A stretch of DNA of 64,000 nucleotides from Phytoamicus setariae (GCF_016722925.1 NZ_JAEQNC010000001.1:496001-560000); one strand, 5' to 3'; numbered from the stretch's first letter, positions 9,646 through 19,470 are shown. Notes: generated by a model not told the origin, from the letters alone. Program-made: numbers and translations.

Positions 9646-12303
9646 TCAGAAAATGAAATGGCCGGCGGTCAGGCTGTCCAAGTCGGTGTCCAGCAGCACG
9701 ATCGCGTCAAGGTTCGGCTTTGCGCGGAAGTTCTGGATGATCACGTTATCGCCGTACTGGTACATGTGGTTGCGATTGAGATCGGCGAAGCTGAGAAACT
9801 CGGTCGATCCACTGAAATCGATGACGTCATGCGCTTTTCCTTTGGCGGTGAAATCCTTGATGATATCGACATCGCTGCCATCCCTGAAGACGAACCGATC
9901 TCGGCCGGATCCGCCCCAAAGGCGGTCGTTGCCCATGCCGGCGTCGATGGCGTCGTTGCCGCCCAGCGCCTTGATTTCGTCTTTGCCATCGGTACCAAGC
10001 AGCCGGTTCGCGGATGCGGTACCGATGAAGGTGTCCGGTGTATCGGCGATGCTGAAGCTGAAAGTGTGCGATGTGATCGACGTGTCGGCGCTGCTTGAGC
10101 CGCTATTGTCCCTGACGCGGAATGTGAAAAGTCCGGCATCATTCCCGATTGCGTTTCGATCGGGTACAAACAACAGCTTGCCGATCTCTCCGCGCCTGAT
10201 TTCATCGCCTGCGTGCACCCTCTCGCCGTCAAGAACTAGCTTACCGTCACCGGGAAGCGTGTCGACGATGATCGACCGCAGACGATCGCCATCTATGTCG
10301 TGAAGAGGAAAGTCGCTTGGCGTGAAGCGATATGACGTGTCCTCGGCAAGCGTAACAGTCCGGTTGTTTCCGGATGGCGCATCGGCAATGGATGCAACGT
10401 CTATCGTGAATGTTCGCCAGACGGCATCGACATACTCACCCCGATCGGATTCGCCCGTATCCACGACCTTGAATTTGAAGATGACCTCGCCATCGCCGTG
10501 AAAGTCATGCTTTGGCTTCCAGACAAGGTTCTTGATCTCACCTGCGTCGATAGGTTCGTCTGCGGTGTAAATCCTGTCGCCGAGCCAAAGTGTGCCATTC
10601 TTCGATATGCTGGACAGGGCAACAAGGGCCAGTTGGTCGCCTTCGATGTCGGTAAAGCTGAAATCTGACTTCGAAAAGCGGTAGGCGCTGTCTTCATCGA
10701 TCGAAACACGCCGGTCTGCACCAACGGGAGCGTCCGACACCGAAAAAACCTGAATCGTAAAGGCGGCTTCGTTCTGGCTGACGTCACCGTTGTCGACTTT
10801 CACCTTGAATTTGAATGCCACGTTGGTTCCGTGGAAATTGGCATCGGGAGTCCAGACCAGCTTGTCGGTATCGGACCAGGAGATCTCGTCTCCTTCCTTC
10901 ACCTCAATCCCTGCAAGCGTCAATTTGCCGTGATCGAGCAAGTCTGTAATGGTGATGCTTTGAAGTTTGTCGCCCTCGCTGTCGTAATAGCCCGCGCTGC
11001 TGTTGTATTGGAATATTTCATCGAAGCGGCTGACATACCCGTCCTCGTAGCACCAGCTACCGCTGTCCACCGCCTTTGGAGGCGTGTGTGTGTCCGTCAG
11101 GTGAAATGTCTTCGTCTTTGAGCCGGAGGAGACCATCCAGCCCCCGTCGTCCAGCGCGACTATATTGGCTGTCCCGAGCCACGTTTCATTTTCCCAAACG
11201 CGAGCAGCCGTCCCCAAAGCCGTACCATCGGCACTGAATATCTGTTGAAAACGCCGTCCTTCGCTCCATGTAACGACCAACTCGCCACCGGCCAGCAGGG
11301 TCGCGGTAAGTCCCAAGGACCATGATCCGACAGGGTCGAATTCGCTGATATTGGTGATTTGCCCGATTGGGTTGCCATCGCTGTCGAAGCGCTGGAAATT
11401 GAGTTCCGTGACATTGCTGTATCCCTCGTCTTCTCCCCAGACGGTAATCCATCCTCCATCCGCCAGGGGCAACGTCTCGGCGACCAGTTTGTAGGTCTCC
11501 GGATCCACGTTTGCAGGCGAGGTGACTCCCAAGAGCGTTCCGCTGGAATCATATAAAAAATTGGAAACTTCGCGCTCTTCGAGAGTAGTGACAACAAAGC
11601 TCCCGTTTGCGAGAACAATCACGTCTGCAATCGGGGCATAGGTGGATACGCCGGGATGGAGGCTGACAACGTCCGACGCCGTAGTGCCATCACTGTTGTA
11701 GATCTGGAAATAGGCGCCGCTGGGAGAGGATCCGTCTCGGGCGTCATACTCCTGCTGCCATGCCAGGACAAATCTGTGTTCATCAAGTGCTGTGATTGTC
11801 TGACCGCGGCTGTATGTCAGCTCGAAAGTGCGCAGGGCATCGACGATTGTGCCTCCAGCAGAAAGGAAGGAGATTTGAACACGGGAGTCGAAATTGTAGC
11901 GATTCAACTCCACATAAACGTCGCCGGCAAAACCGAGTGTCTGCGAAGAACCCCAATCTGCATCGAAGTCCACCACCTGGGTCTGCAGCAGAGTTCCTGA
12001 TGGAGTGAACTCATAATAGGTTTTTATCGTCTCGTCGCTGCTGGTGTCCGAGGCTGGCGCGATATCGCAAATGACGTAGTTGCCGCCGGGGCCTTTTGAC
12101 GCAGTATAGCTGTGATATGTTTGCCCGACGAATCTCAGGAAAACGATGTCTTCGCCGACCTTGGCACCAGACGCATCGAGTTCCCTTCCGACAATCTTAC
12201 TTCCGCTTTGATCGTAGCCGATTTCGAAAGTATGGCCATTTTCCAGTATATCAGAGATCAATTTAGGGGCCGAAACAAATTCGTCCGACGCAAGTATGCC
12301 CAT
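9646..12303 (-). CDS. Large cadherin-like / RTX calcium-binding protein
   Basis: An 885-residue predicted secreted protein. Residues 1-400 contain repeated DGGW-type strands (LADGGWITVWGE, LLAGGELVVTWSEG, ALDDGGWMVSSGS), suggesting a beta-propeller-like region. Residues of about 415-760 hold three cadherin-like tandem repeats, each with an ED...YRF...DIEGD pattern. The C-terminus carries RTX nonapeptides (GGNDAIDAGMGNDRLWGG) and an SGRDRFVF...DFTAKG domain ending in HFIF, typical of type I secretion substrates. No signal peptide and no adjacent exporter. It is probably an adhesin-like surface protein; no enzymatic motif seen. It sits between intact smc and a degenerate smc tail, so it appears inserted. 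Confidence 0.85.
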   Translation of the reverse strand: MGILASDEFVSAPKLISDILENGHTFEIGYDQSGSKIVGRELDASGAKVGEDIVFLRFVGQTYHSYTASKGPGGNYVICDIAPASDTSSDETIKTYYEFTPSGTLLQTQVVDFDADWGSSQTLGFAGDVYVELNRYNFDSRVQISFLSAGGTIVDALRTFELTYSRGQTITALDEHRFVLAWQQEYDARDGSSPSGAYFQIYNSDGTTASDVVSLHPGVSTYAPIADVIVLANGSFVVTTLEEREVSNFLYDSSGTLLGVTSPANVDPETYKLVAETLPLADGGWITVWGEDEGYSNVTELNFQRFDSDGNPIGQITNISEFDPVGSWSLGLTATLLAGGELVVTWSEGRRFQQIFSADGTALGTAARVWENETWLGTANIVALDDGGWMVSSGSKTKTFHLTDTHTPPKAVDSGSWCYEDGYVSRFDEIFQYNSSAGYYDSEGDKLQSITITDLLDHGKLTLAGIEVKEGDEISWSDTDKLVWTPDANFHGTNVAFKFKVKVDNGDVSQNEAAFTIQVFSVSDAPVGADRRVSIDEDSAYRFSKSDFSFTDIEGDQLALVALSSISKNGTLWLGDRIYTADEPIDAGEIKNLVWKPKHDFHGDGEVIFKFKVVDTGESDRGEYVDAVWRTFTIDVASIADAPSGNNRTVTLAEDTSYRFTPSDFPLHDIDGDRLRSIIVDTLPGDGKLVLDGERVHAGDEIRRGEIGKLLFVPDRNAIGNDAGLFTFRVRDNSGSSSADTSITSHTFSFSIADTPDTFIGTASANRLLGTDGKDEIKALGGNDAIDAGMGNDRLWGGSGRDRFVFRDGSDVDIIKDFTAKGKAHDVIDFSGSTEFLSFADLNRNHMYQYGDNVIIQNFRAKPNLDAIVLLDTDLDSLTAGHFIF

Positions 12304-12369
12304 TATACACCAAGGAAAGCATTGAAAAACATTCTATTGTTATAGTTTTTGCAACAATGCGTTGTCAAC

Positions 12370-15300
12370 TCACGCCACCTCGACCAGACGCTCAGCTGTC
12401 TGCAGGTCGACGCTCACCAACTGGCTGACGCCGAGTTCGGCCATGGTGACGCCGTAGAGGCGGTCCATGCGGGCCATGGTGATGGGATTGTGGGTGATGA
12501 TCAGGAAGCGGGTGGCCGTCGTTGCGGCCATCTCGTCCATCAGGTTGCAATAGCGCTCGACATTGTGGTCGTCGAGCGGCGCATCCACTTCGTCGAGCAC
12601 GCAGATCGGCGCCGGGTTGGTGAGAAAGACCGCGAAAATCAGCGCCATGGCGGTCAGCGCCTGTTCGCCGCCCGATAGCAGCGTCATCGTCTGCGGTTTC
12701 TTGCCCGGCGGGCGCGCGAGGATTTCGAGACCGGCTTCCAGCGGGTCGTCGCTCTCGATCAGTTGAAGCTCGGCCTCGCCGCCATTGAAGAGGTGGGTAA
12801 ACAACCGCTTGAACTGCATGTTGACGGCATCGAAGGCGGCGGTGAGCCGCTCGCGGCCTTCGCGGTTCAAATTCTGGATCGCTGACCGTAGTTTACGGAT
12901 CGCCTCGATTATGTCGTCGCGCTCGGTGACCAGCGTGTCGAGCTTTCCGGTAAGCTCGGTCTGTTCCTCTTCCGCCCGCAGGTTGACGGCTCCCAGCCGC
13001 TCGCGCTCCATCTTCAGCCGCTCGAGTTCGATTTCGATGGCGCGGATCTCGGGCAGGGGCTCGTCATGTGCGAGGCCGGTGAGCCGGAGAACCTCGTACG
13101 GCTCGCAATCCAGCGTTTCGCGGATACGGGCCTCGGCTGCGACCCGCCAGTCACGCGCCGACAGCAGCCGCTCCTCAGAGCGGCCGCGTTTTTCGCGGGC
13201 CTCGGCAAGCGCGGAAAGCGCCTGCGAGGCGCCCCGGTCGGCTTCGCGTTCAAGATTTTCCTGGGCCGCCAGCCGGTCGGCGGCTTCCTTGCGGGCGATC
13301 TCCGCCTTGCCGATCTCGCTGAGCAGGCTGCGGCGCCTGTCGTCGAACTCTTCGGGGGCTGCCAGAAGATCCTCCAGCTCGATGCGGGCTTCCTCCTCGC
13401 GCGTTTCGAGCGTTTCGATCTGGCGGCCGGCGCTTGCCTCGCGCTCCTTCCAAACATGCCGCTCGGTGGCAATCGCGGTGAGCCGCCGCCGCCGAGCATC
13501 GTTTTCGCGGGCCTCGGAGTCATGGTTGGCACGTGCTTCGGCAAGGCCAGCCCGGCATTGAGCGACAACGAGCCCATGCTGGCTGAGCGCTTGGTCGAGA
13601 TGGGAGAGGTCCGGCGCATCGGCCAGTGCGACCCGGGCATCTTCCTCGGCAACCGCCAGTTCCTCGATCTGGCTTTCCAGGCCGGACACCTGCTGAGCGA
13701 CCGTATCCTTCTGGCGAACAAGTTCGGCGCTGGCGCGCTCGGCCTGCTGCAGGGCGTCGCGCGCCTCGGTCAGCTTGCGGGCCAAGAGCCGCACCATGTC
13801 GCGGTTGCTGGCCAGTTTCGCTTCGTCCCGGCGAACGGTTTCGACGGCGTCCTGATGGCGGAGTTCGCAATCCTCGACGAGGATGGAAGCTTCGTCCTTC
13901 TCAGCCTCCAGCACTGCCAACCGGTTCTTCTGCTGCAGGCGAAGGGCAGCCGCGCTCGGCGCGCCAGCGTCTGTAACATGCCCGTCCCAGCGCCAGATGT
14001 GTCCCTGCCGCGACACGAGCCGCTGCCCCGGCTTGAGCTGCTTGCTCAGCGCTGCGCCATCGGCGGCTTCGACAAGACCGATCTGCCTGAGACGTCGCGA
14101 AAGCTCTTCCGGCGCCCGCACGAAGCCGATCAACGGCCGCGCGCCGCCCGGTAGAGCGGGGTCATCAGCCCCATCGCCAGACATCGACCAATGCGAGGCC
14201 GCTTCGGCATCTAGCGACGAATCGAGATCGTCACCCAGCACAGCGCCCAGCGCTGTCTCCAGTCCCTCATCGGTCGATATCAGTTCCGAAACCGGTGTAT
14301 GCTCGGCGTTGCCGCCCGCGGCCAGCATTTTCTGGATCGTGCGGGCTTCCGTATCCAGCATCTGAAGCCTTGCGCGCGCTTCGTCCAGCGGCTTGCGGGC
14401 GTCTGTCTCTGCGGTTCGGGCATGCGCCAGCGCGATTTCGGCGGAGGCAAGCGCTGCCTCACCGTCTTCATGGGCAATCTCGGCGCCTTCAAGTTCTTCG
14501 CGCCTGACTTCGGGATCGGGCAGGGCCGACAGCCGGGCTTCTATTCCCTCGAGTTCGCGTTTCTGGTTGGCGATCTGGCTGTCGAGCCGCATGCGGCGCT
14601 GGGCGAGGTCTGCGAGGAAACGCTCTGTCTGCTGGCGACCCGCGGCTGCTTCGGCCCGTTCGGCGGTCAGCGCCTGCATGCGTGTCTCGGCCTCCGAGAC
14701 ACTCTCGGTGGCAGCGCGAAGCGCCTCCGCAAGTTCGGCCGTCCGTTCGACGGAGCTTTCCAGCGTTTCCCGCAGGTCGAGTTCTTCTTCTTCGAGCCGG
14801 GCAAGGATTTCGGTGTTTCCGGCGATCATCTGGCGTTCGCGCTCGATGTCCGCGACGAGTTGGTTGATGCGCCGCTCCAACTCCTGACGCCGGGCTTCGA
14901 GTCGCTTGGCGTCGTCTTCAAGCTGCGTGCGGGCGATCGTCAGCCGCTGCAACGTTGCGGCGGCGTGCGCTTCCTGATCGCGCAGTTCCGGTAGCTTGAG
15001 GCCCTGGATCGCCTGGTTCTTGGCGGCTTCCATCTGTGCCTGGGCGCGTTCGGCGACCACCATTGTCGCCTGGTTGAGTGCGCTGTCGGCATCTGCTTCC
15101 GCAGTCTTGGCTTCCGCCCAGCGGATATGCAGGAGCTTGGCTTCCTCGGCCCGGATGGAGGCAGAGAGTTGCTTGAAGCGGTTGGCCTGCCGCGACTGGC
15201 GTTTCAGACTCTCGATCTGGGTGGAGAGCGTCGTGGTTACGTCTTCCAGCCGCTCGAGATTGGTCTCGGCCGCGCGCAGTCTGAGTTCGGCATCATGCCG

Positions 15301-15828
15301 CCGTGAATGCAGGCCGGAAATGCCGGCTGCTTCTTCAAGCAACTGTCGGCGGGCTTGCGGCTTTGCCTGGATCAGCTCGCCGATACGGCCTTGTCCGACC
15401 ATCGCCGGCGAGCGCGCGCCGGTGGAGGCGTCGGCAAACAGCAACTGCACATCGCGAGCGCGGGCTTCCTTGCCATTGATCCGATAGACCGATCCCTGTT
15501 CGCGCTCGATGCGCCGCGTCACCTGCAATTCGTCGGCATCGTTGAAGGCGGCGGGGGCTGTGCGGTCTGAGTTGTCGATGAACAAGCCGACTTCAGCGGT
15601 GTTGCGTGCCGGTCGCTGGCCGGACCCGGAAAAGATCACGTCGTCCATGCCGGAGGCACGCATGTTCTTGTAGGAGTTCTCGCCCATCACCCAGCGTAGC
15701 GATTCCACCAGATTGGATTTGCCGCAGCCATTCGGGCCGACCACGCCGGTCAGGCCCGGCTCGATCAGGAACTCGGACGGTTCCACAAAAGACTTGAAGC
15801 CGGTGACGCGGAGCTTGGTGAATTTCAT
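12370..15828 (-). CDS. smc: Chromosome segregation protein SMC
   Basis: A 1152-residue structural maintenance of chromosomes ATPase. The N-terminal head has GPNGCGKSN (Walker A, 31-39). Two very long coiled coils flank a hinge near residues 510-620 (GALGAVLGDDL, PLIGFVRAPEEL). The C-terminal head has LSGGEQALTAMAL (signature) and CVLDEVDAPLDD (Walker B). It forms the condensin ring that organises and segregates the chromosome; the partners ScpA/ScpB are not in the window. The start at 15828 (MKFTKLRVTGFKSF) is the conserved SMC N-terminus; the frame to 15849 adds seven non-family residues. Apparent long ORFs on the opposite strand are shadows. Confidence 0.97.
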   Translation of the reverse strand: MKFTKLRVTGFKSFVEPSEFLIEPGLTGVVGPNGCGKSNLVESLRWVMGENSYKNMRASGMDDVIFSGSGQRPARNTAEVGLFIDNSDRTAPAAFNDADELQVTRRIEREQGSVYRINGKEARARDVQLLFADASTGARSPAMVGQGRIGELIQAKPQARRQLLEEAAGISGLHSRRHDAELRLRAAETNLERLEDVTTTLSTQIESLKRQSRQANRFKQLSASIRAEEAKLLHIRWAEAKTAEADADSALNQATMVVAERAQAQMEAAKNQAIQGLKLPELRDQEAHAAATLQRLTIARTQLEDDAKRLEARRQELERRINQLVADIERERQMIAGNTEILARLEEEELDLRETLESSVERTAELAEALRAATESVSEAETRMQALTAERAEAAAGRQQTERFLADLAQRRMRLDSQIANQKRELEGIEARLSALPDPEVRREELEGAEIAHEDGEAALASAEIALAHARTAETDARKPLDEARARLQMLDTEARTIQKMLAAGGNAEHTPVSELISTDEGLETALGAVLGDDLDSSLDAEAASHWSMSGDGADDPALPGGARPLIGFVRAPEELSRRLRQIGLVEAADGAALSKQLKPGQRLVSRQGHIWRWDGHVTDAGAPSAAALRLQQKNRLAVLEAEKDEASILVEDCELRHQDAVETVRRDEAKLASNRDMVRLLARKLTEARDALQQAERASAELVRQKDTVAQQVSGLESQIEELAVAEEDARVALADAPDLSHLDQALSQHGLVVAQCRAGLAEARANHDSEARENDARRRRLTAIATERHVWKEREASAGRQIETLETREEEARIELEDLLAAPEEFDDRRRSLLSEIGKAEIARKEAADRLAAQENLEREADRGASQALSALAEAREKRGRSEERLLSARDWRVAAEARIRETLDCEPYEVLRLTGLAHDEPLPEIRAIEIELERLKMERERLGAVNLRAEEEQTELTGKLDTLVTERDDIIEAIRKLRSAIQNLNREGRERLTAAFDAVNMQFKRLFTHLFNGGEAELQLIESDDPLEAGLEILARPPGKKPQTMTLLSGGEQALTAMALIFAVFLTNPAPICVLDEVDAPLDDHNVERYCNLMDEMAATTATRFLIITHNPITMARMDRLYGVTMAELGVSQLVSVDLQTAERLVEVA

Positions 15829-15903
15829 GCAGCGTGCCTCTGGGGGCAAACGAAAACAGGCGGCAGCACGAAGCCACCGCCCGTTCGAAGAAGAGGCAGG
15901 AAT

Positions 15904-16671
15904 TTATTCGGCGGCGTCGATGAGAGCCGACATTTCCTCAATAGACATTTCCCCGGTATAGCGGCCGCCATTGATAAAGAACGTCGGAGTAGAATCCACA
16001 CCGTATTCCTTGGCTGCCTTGTCCCGCACTGCATTCACATCATCCAGAAGCTTCTGGTTCGTCAAGCAGGCTTCGAAGCTCTCCTGTGTAAAACCGGCAA
16101 GCTTGGACATTTGCAGCAGTGCTGCGCGGCCATCTTCGGCAGTCGCCCAGGTCATCTGGCTCTTGAACAGCGCCGAGACCATCGGGAAATACTGTTCCTT
16201 GGGCGCGCAACGGGCCAGCATGATTGCGGCGGCGGCGCGATTGTCGAGCGGGAATTCGCGCAGGACGAACTTCACCTTGCCGCTGTCGACATACTTCGTC
16301 TTGATGGCTTCGAAGATGTCGTTATGGAACCGCGCGCAATGCGGGCATGTCATCGACATATATTCGACGATGGTCACCTTGGCGTCCGGGTTGCCGATCG
16401 AAATGTCCGGAAGCGCACCCGGCTCCATCAGCTTGGCGACATCGACGGTGCTTTCGGCTGTCGGCAGCTTGACGTTGGCGGAGGTCGCAGCCGTCTTGAT
16501 CGTGTCGACCGGTTCCACAGCGGTGGATTTTGCGACCTCGGTCGCGGTCGTGTCGGTCTTCTTGGCTTCCTTGTCTGTGCCGTCGCTGCATGCGGTCAGC
16601 ATCGCGCCGAGACCGGCAATGGCAACGGCGGCCAGCAGGCGCATTGAAAGGGTCGTCAAAGGGATCGGCAT
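15904..16671 (-). CDS. DsbA-family thiol:disulfide lipoprotein
   Basis: A 255-residue thioredoxin-fold protein predicted to sit on the periplasmic face as a lipoprotein: the signal sequence MRLLAAVAIAGLGAM is followed by the lipobox LTAC (C28). After a linker of about 60 residues rich in T/K/A, the DsbA domain carries the redox motif CPHC (109-112) and a later cis-Pro region, STPTFFINGG. It likely oxidises or isomerises envelope disulfides; the BdbD/DsbA_4 group is the closest type. The start at 16671 places the signal peptide correctly. The order mutY-DUF721-this gene-smc is common in Rhizobiaceae. Confidence 0.92.
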   Translation of the reverse strand: MPIPLTTLSMRLLAAVAIAGLGAMLTACSDGTDKEAKKTDTTATEVAKSTAVEPVDTIKTAATSANVKLPTAESTVDVAKLMEPGALPDISIGNPDAKVTIVEYMSMTCPHCARFHNDIFEAIKTKYVDSGKVKFVLREFPLDNRAAAAIMLARCAPKEQYFPMVSALFKSQMTWATAEDGRAALLQMSKLAGFTQESFEACLTNQKLLDDVNAVRDKAAKEYGVDSTPTFFINGGRYTGEMSIEEMSALIDAAE

Positions 16672-16807
16672 GGTTGCTCCTCGATAAGGCATATGAAATT
16701 TCGATATACTGCGCTGCCAAAGGCCGCAAGTGGGCGGGCAAGCGCATGTGTTCAAACAATTGTGACTGGCAAATGGCTGAGCTCGGAGAATAGCCGAAGG
16801 ATTTCCA

Positions 16808-17311
16808 TTATTTGCGGCTGCCGATGACGGCGCGGCCGAGGCGGTCCAGCGCGGCCTTCAGCTTGTCGTTCTCGATTTCCGTGGTCATTTCGCTGAGCCG
16901 GATCGCTTCGGTTTTCGACAGCGGTCGCAGCTTGCGTCGGTGTTTGTGCAGCGGAGCCACCGGCTTCTGGACGATTCGAATCTGGCGGATGGCGGGGTAA
17001 CCGAAGAAACCGTTGATGCGCTGGATCAATTCGCCCTGCGCATGCGTGAGAAACAGCGCGCGCGCCCCTTCGCAGGCAATCGTCAGCACACCCGGTTCGA
17101 CGCCCGCACTTTCGCTGGTCAGATCAGCATTGCGCCGCGGCCATGTGATCTTTTCCGGGCGGGTGCAATCGGCAAAATCCGCACCGGCAATCTCGTCCCA
17201 CGAGCCGATCAAGGCCGTGTTGATACCCGCCTTGCGCGCCAGCACAGGGTCAATAAGCCGATTGGCGACTTCCGAAATCTGGAAGGCACCTTTTCTCTGG
17301 AAAGTTGACAT
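16808..17311 (-). CDS. DUF721 (DciA-like) protein
   Basis: A 167-residue DUF721 protein. The N-terminal half contains the family core, VLARKAGINTALIGSWDEIA then ITWPRR and VEPGVLTIACEGARALFLTH, with a basic RKLRPLSK linker and a charged C-terminal tail. DUF721 members include DciA, the replicative-helicase operator of bacteria lacking DnaC/DnaI, so a role in DnaB loading is possible. It is divergent from mutY with a gap of about 70 bp. Confidence 0.85.
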   Translation of the reverse strand: MSTFQRKGAFQISEVANRLIDPVLARKAGINTALIGSWDEIAGADFADCTRPEKITWPRRNADLTSESAGVEPGVLTIACEGARALFLTHAQGELIQRINGFFGYPAIRQIRIVQKPVAPLHKHRRKLRPLSKTEAIRLSEMTTEIENDKLKAALDRLGRAVIGSRK

Positions 17312-17381
17312 GAGGCTTTCAGCACTGGGCGAACATTGTTACTGCTTGAACCATAACCTTGATCAGGCTTGCCAGCAACCG

Positions 17382-18479
17382 ATGAAACTTTCCCCCTTAC
17401 CGCATCCCGACGCTTCCGAACTCCTCGGCTGGTATGATCGCCATCATCGCGAGTTGCCGTGGCGCGTCAGTCCCGTCATGCGCCGGAATGGCAAAGTCGC
17501 CGATCCCTATCACATCTGGATGTCGGAGGTGATGCTGCAGCAGACCACCGTGCAGGCGGTGAAAGCCTATTTCGAGAAGTTCCTGTCCCTTTGGCCGACG
17601 GTTGGCGATCTGGCCAGCGCCGACACCGAGGACGTGATGAAGGCCTGGGCCGGACTGGGCTATTATGCCCGCGCCCGAAACCTGAAGAAATGCGCCGAGG
17701 CAGTGGTGGCGCTGCACGATGGCGCGTTTCCGCAAACGGTGGAGGGGCTGCGGAGGCTGCCCGGCATCGGCGATTATACGTCTGCGGCGATCGCGGCGAT
17801 CGCCTACGATATCAGGGCGCTGGTCATGGACGGCAATGTCGAGCGTGTCGTCTCGCGCCTGTTTTCGGTCCGCGAAGCGCTGCCCGGTGCCAAGCCGATC
17901 CTGAAGGCGTATCTGGAGACACTGACGCCGGCGGAACGTCCCGGCGATTTTGCCCAGGCGATGATGGATCTCGGCGCCACGATCTGCACGCCGCGAAGGC
18001 CGGCCTGTTCGCTCTGTCCATGGCGGGAAAGTTGTGTCGCCCTGCACCAGGACGATCCGGAAAATTTCCCGGTCAAGGAGGCGAAGAAGGAAAAGCCGGT
18101 GCGGCAGGGGGCTGCCTTCGTCGCTGTCGATGAAGGCCAGCGCGTGCTGCTGCGCAAACGGCCCGATACCGGGCTACTCGGCGCGATGACCGAAGTGCCG
18201 ACGACAGGCTGGACCGCCAGCCGGGACGGGGAGACGGGCATCAATGCCGCCCCTTTTGCCGGCGACTGGAAGCCCACGGGCGCCATCACCCACGTATTCA
18301 CCCATTTCGAACTCAGGTTGAGCGTCTACCGTGCCGATGTAGAAAGCGCTGGTGCCAAGCCCAATAACGGCTGGTGGGAGCCCGTCGCAAATCTTGATGG
18401 CGAAGCACTGCCGACCGTCATGAAAAAAGCAATTGCCGCCGCTATTCCGCATGCATTTCAAAGAATCAAAAGGAAATAA
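17382..18479 (+). CDS. mutY: A/G-specific adenine DNA glycosylase
   Basis: A 365-residue base-excision repair enzyme that removes adenine mispaired with 8-oxoguanine. It shows MSEVMLQQTTV with catalytic E49, the helix-hairpin-helix LPGIGDYTS (126-134), catalytic D150 in VMDGNVERV, and the 4Fe-4S ligands C202, C209, C212, C218 with the expected 6-2-5 spacing. The C-terminal NUDIX-like domain that reads 8-oxoG covers roughly 235-355. The ATG at 17382 is chosen because family homology begins a few residues later; the frame extends upstream to 17013 but that part overlaps the divergent DUF721 gene. It is followed after one base by a HAD gene. Confidence 0.95.
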   Translation: MKLSPLPHPDASELLGWYDRHHRELPWRVSPVMRRNGKVADPYHIWMSEVMLQQTTVQAVKAYFEKFLSLWPTVGDLASADTEDVMKAWAGLGYYARARNLKKCAEAVVALHDGAFPQTVEGLRRLPGIGDYTSAAIAAIAYDIRALVMDGNVERVVSRLFSVREALPGAKPILKAYLETLTPAERPGDFAQAMMDLGATICTPRRPACSLCPWRESCVALHQDDPENFPVKEAKKEKPVRQGAAFVAVDEGQRVLLRKRPDTGLLGAMTEVPTTGWTASRDGETGINAAPFAGDWKPTGAITHVFTHFELRLSVYRADVESAGAKPNNGWWEPVANLDGEALPTVMKKAIAAAIPHAFQRIKRK

Positions 18480-18480
18480 T

Positions 18481-19092
18481 ATGTCCGTTGAGATCCGCCA
18501 CATTGTCTTCGATATCGGCAAGGTGCTCATTCATTACGATCCCGATCTTCCCTACAAGCGGATCATCCCCGACGACGAGGAGCGCAAATGGTTCTTCGAG
18601 AACGTCTGCACGCACGACTGGAACGTCGAGCAGGATCGCGGCCGCACCTGGCTTGAGGCGGAGGCGCTGTTGCTGGAAAAATTCCCTGACCGGGAAGAGC
18701 ATATTCGCGCATTCCGCAAGTATTGGCATGAAATGGTGCCGCATCCCTATGAGCGCAGCGTAGCTCACCTGGAGCGGCTGATCGCCGAGGGCAAGGATGT
18801 GACGCTGCTGACAAATTTTGCCGACGACACGTTCGATCAGGCGCTGGAGATCTTTCCATTTCTCGCCAAGCCGCGCGGGGTCACGGTTTCGGCGCGTGTC
18901 CGGCTGATCAAGCCGGATGCGGAGATCTACCGGACGCACACCGAGGCCTTCGACCTCGATCCCGCGCACACGCTGTTCATCGACGACAGCCTGCCGAATA
19001 TCGAAGCCGCCCGCGCTTTCGGCTGGCAAGCGATCCACTATGTCGGCGCCGACCAGCTCGATTCTGACCTCAAGACCTATGGACTGGCATGA
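18481..19092 (+). CDS. HAD-like hydrolase (subfamily IA)
   Basis: A 203-residue haloacid dehalogenase-superfamily hydrolase, probably a small-molecule phosphatase. Motif I is FDIGKVL (D11 nucleophile; the second acidic residue is replaced by G, as in many DIGGVL-type members), motif II LLTNFADDTF, motif III around KPDAEIY, and motif IV FIDDSLPNIEAA. The start ATG follows the mutY stop by one base with AAAGGAAATA as ribosome binding site. It overlaps the next gene by four bases (ATGA), so mutY-HAD-SnoaL is probably one transcript. Confidence 0.9.
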   Translation: MSVEIRHIVFDIGKVLIHYDPDLPYKRIIPDDEERKWFFENVCTHDWNVEQDRGRTWLEAEALLLEKFPDREEHIRAFRKYWHEMVPHPYERSVAHLERLIAEGKDVTLLTNFADDTFDQALEIFPFLAKPRGVTVSARVRLIKPDAEIYRTHTEAFDLDPAHTLFIDDSLPNIEAARAFGWQAIHYVGADQLDSDLKTYGLA

Positions 19093-19457
19093 TGACTGAA
19101 ACATTCGACCCCGCAAAACACCTGACCATTTTCCACGACGCCATCAACGCCCTCGATTACCAGACGATCGAGCGCTATTTCGCCGACGATGCCATCTATG
19201 TCTCCGGTGGCGTTGGCGGCCGGATAGATGGCCGCGATGCGATCATGATCGCCTTCCGCAAGTATTTCGACGCCTATCCCGATCAGGTCGCCGAGGACAC
19301 GCTGGTCGAAAATGTCGGCCCGCTTGCGGCGCGTTCCGTGTGGAAGTTGAATGCCATCGACAGCCGCACCGGCCAGCCGATGGTGCGCACCGGCGAGGAA
19401 ACGCTGACCTTCAATGCAGAGGGCAAGATCATCCGCATCGATGTGACGGATTATTGA
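19089..19457 (+). CDS. SnoaL/NTF2-like protein
   Basis: A 122-residue protein of the NTF2-like superfamily: an N-terminal helix (FDPAKHLTIFHDAINALDYQ), then YFADDAIYVSG and GRIDGRDAIMIAFRKYFDAYPD, then a C-terminal sheet with VWKLNAID and LTFNAEGKIIRIDVTDY. The fold makes a cone-shaped cavity used by isomerases and hydrolases or simply for ligand binding; no specific catalytic set can be assigned. It is translationally coupled to the HAD gene by an ATGA overlap. Confidence 0.85.
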   Translation: MMTETFDPAKHLTIFHDAINALDYQTIERYFADDAIYVSGGVGGRIDGRDAIMIAFRKYFDAYPDQVAEDTLVENVGPLAARSVWKLNAIDSRTGQPMVRTGEETLTFNAEGKIIRIDVTDY

Positions 19458-19470
19458 GCGCAAGGCTTCC

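Noticed and set aside
13066-14154. 362-codon plus-strand ORF inside smc
   Set aside because: Shadow of the smc coiled-coil sequence in GC-rich DNA; SMC is the clear gene.
17013-17381. Longer N-terminus for MutY
   Set aside because: It would overlap the divergent DUF721 gene and has no family similarity.
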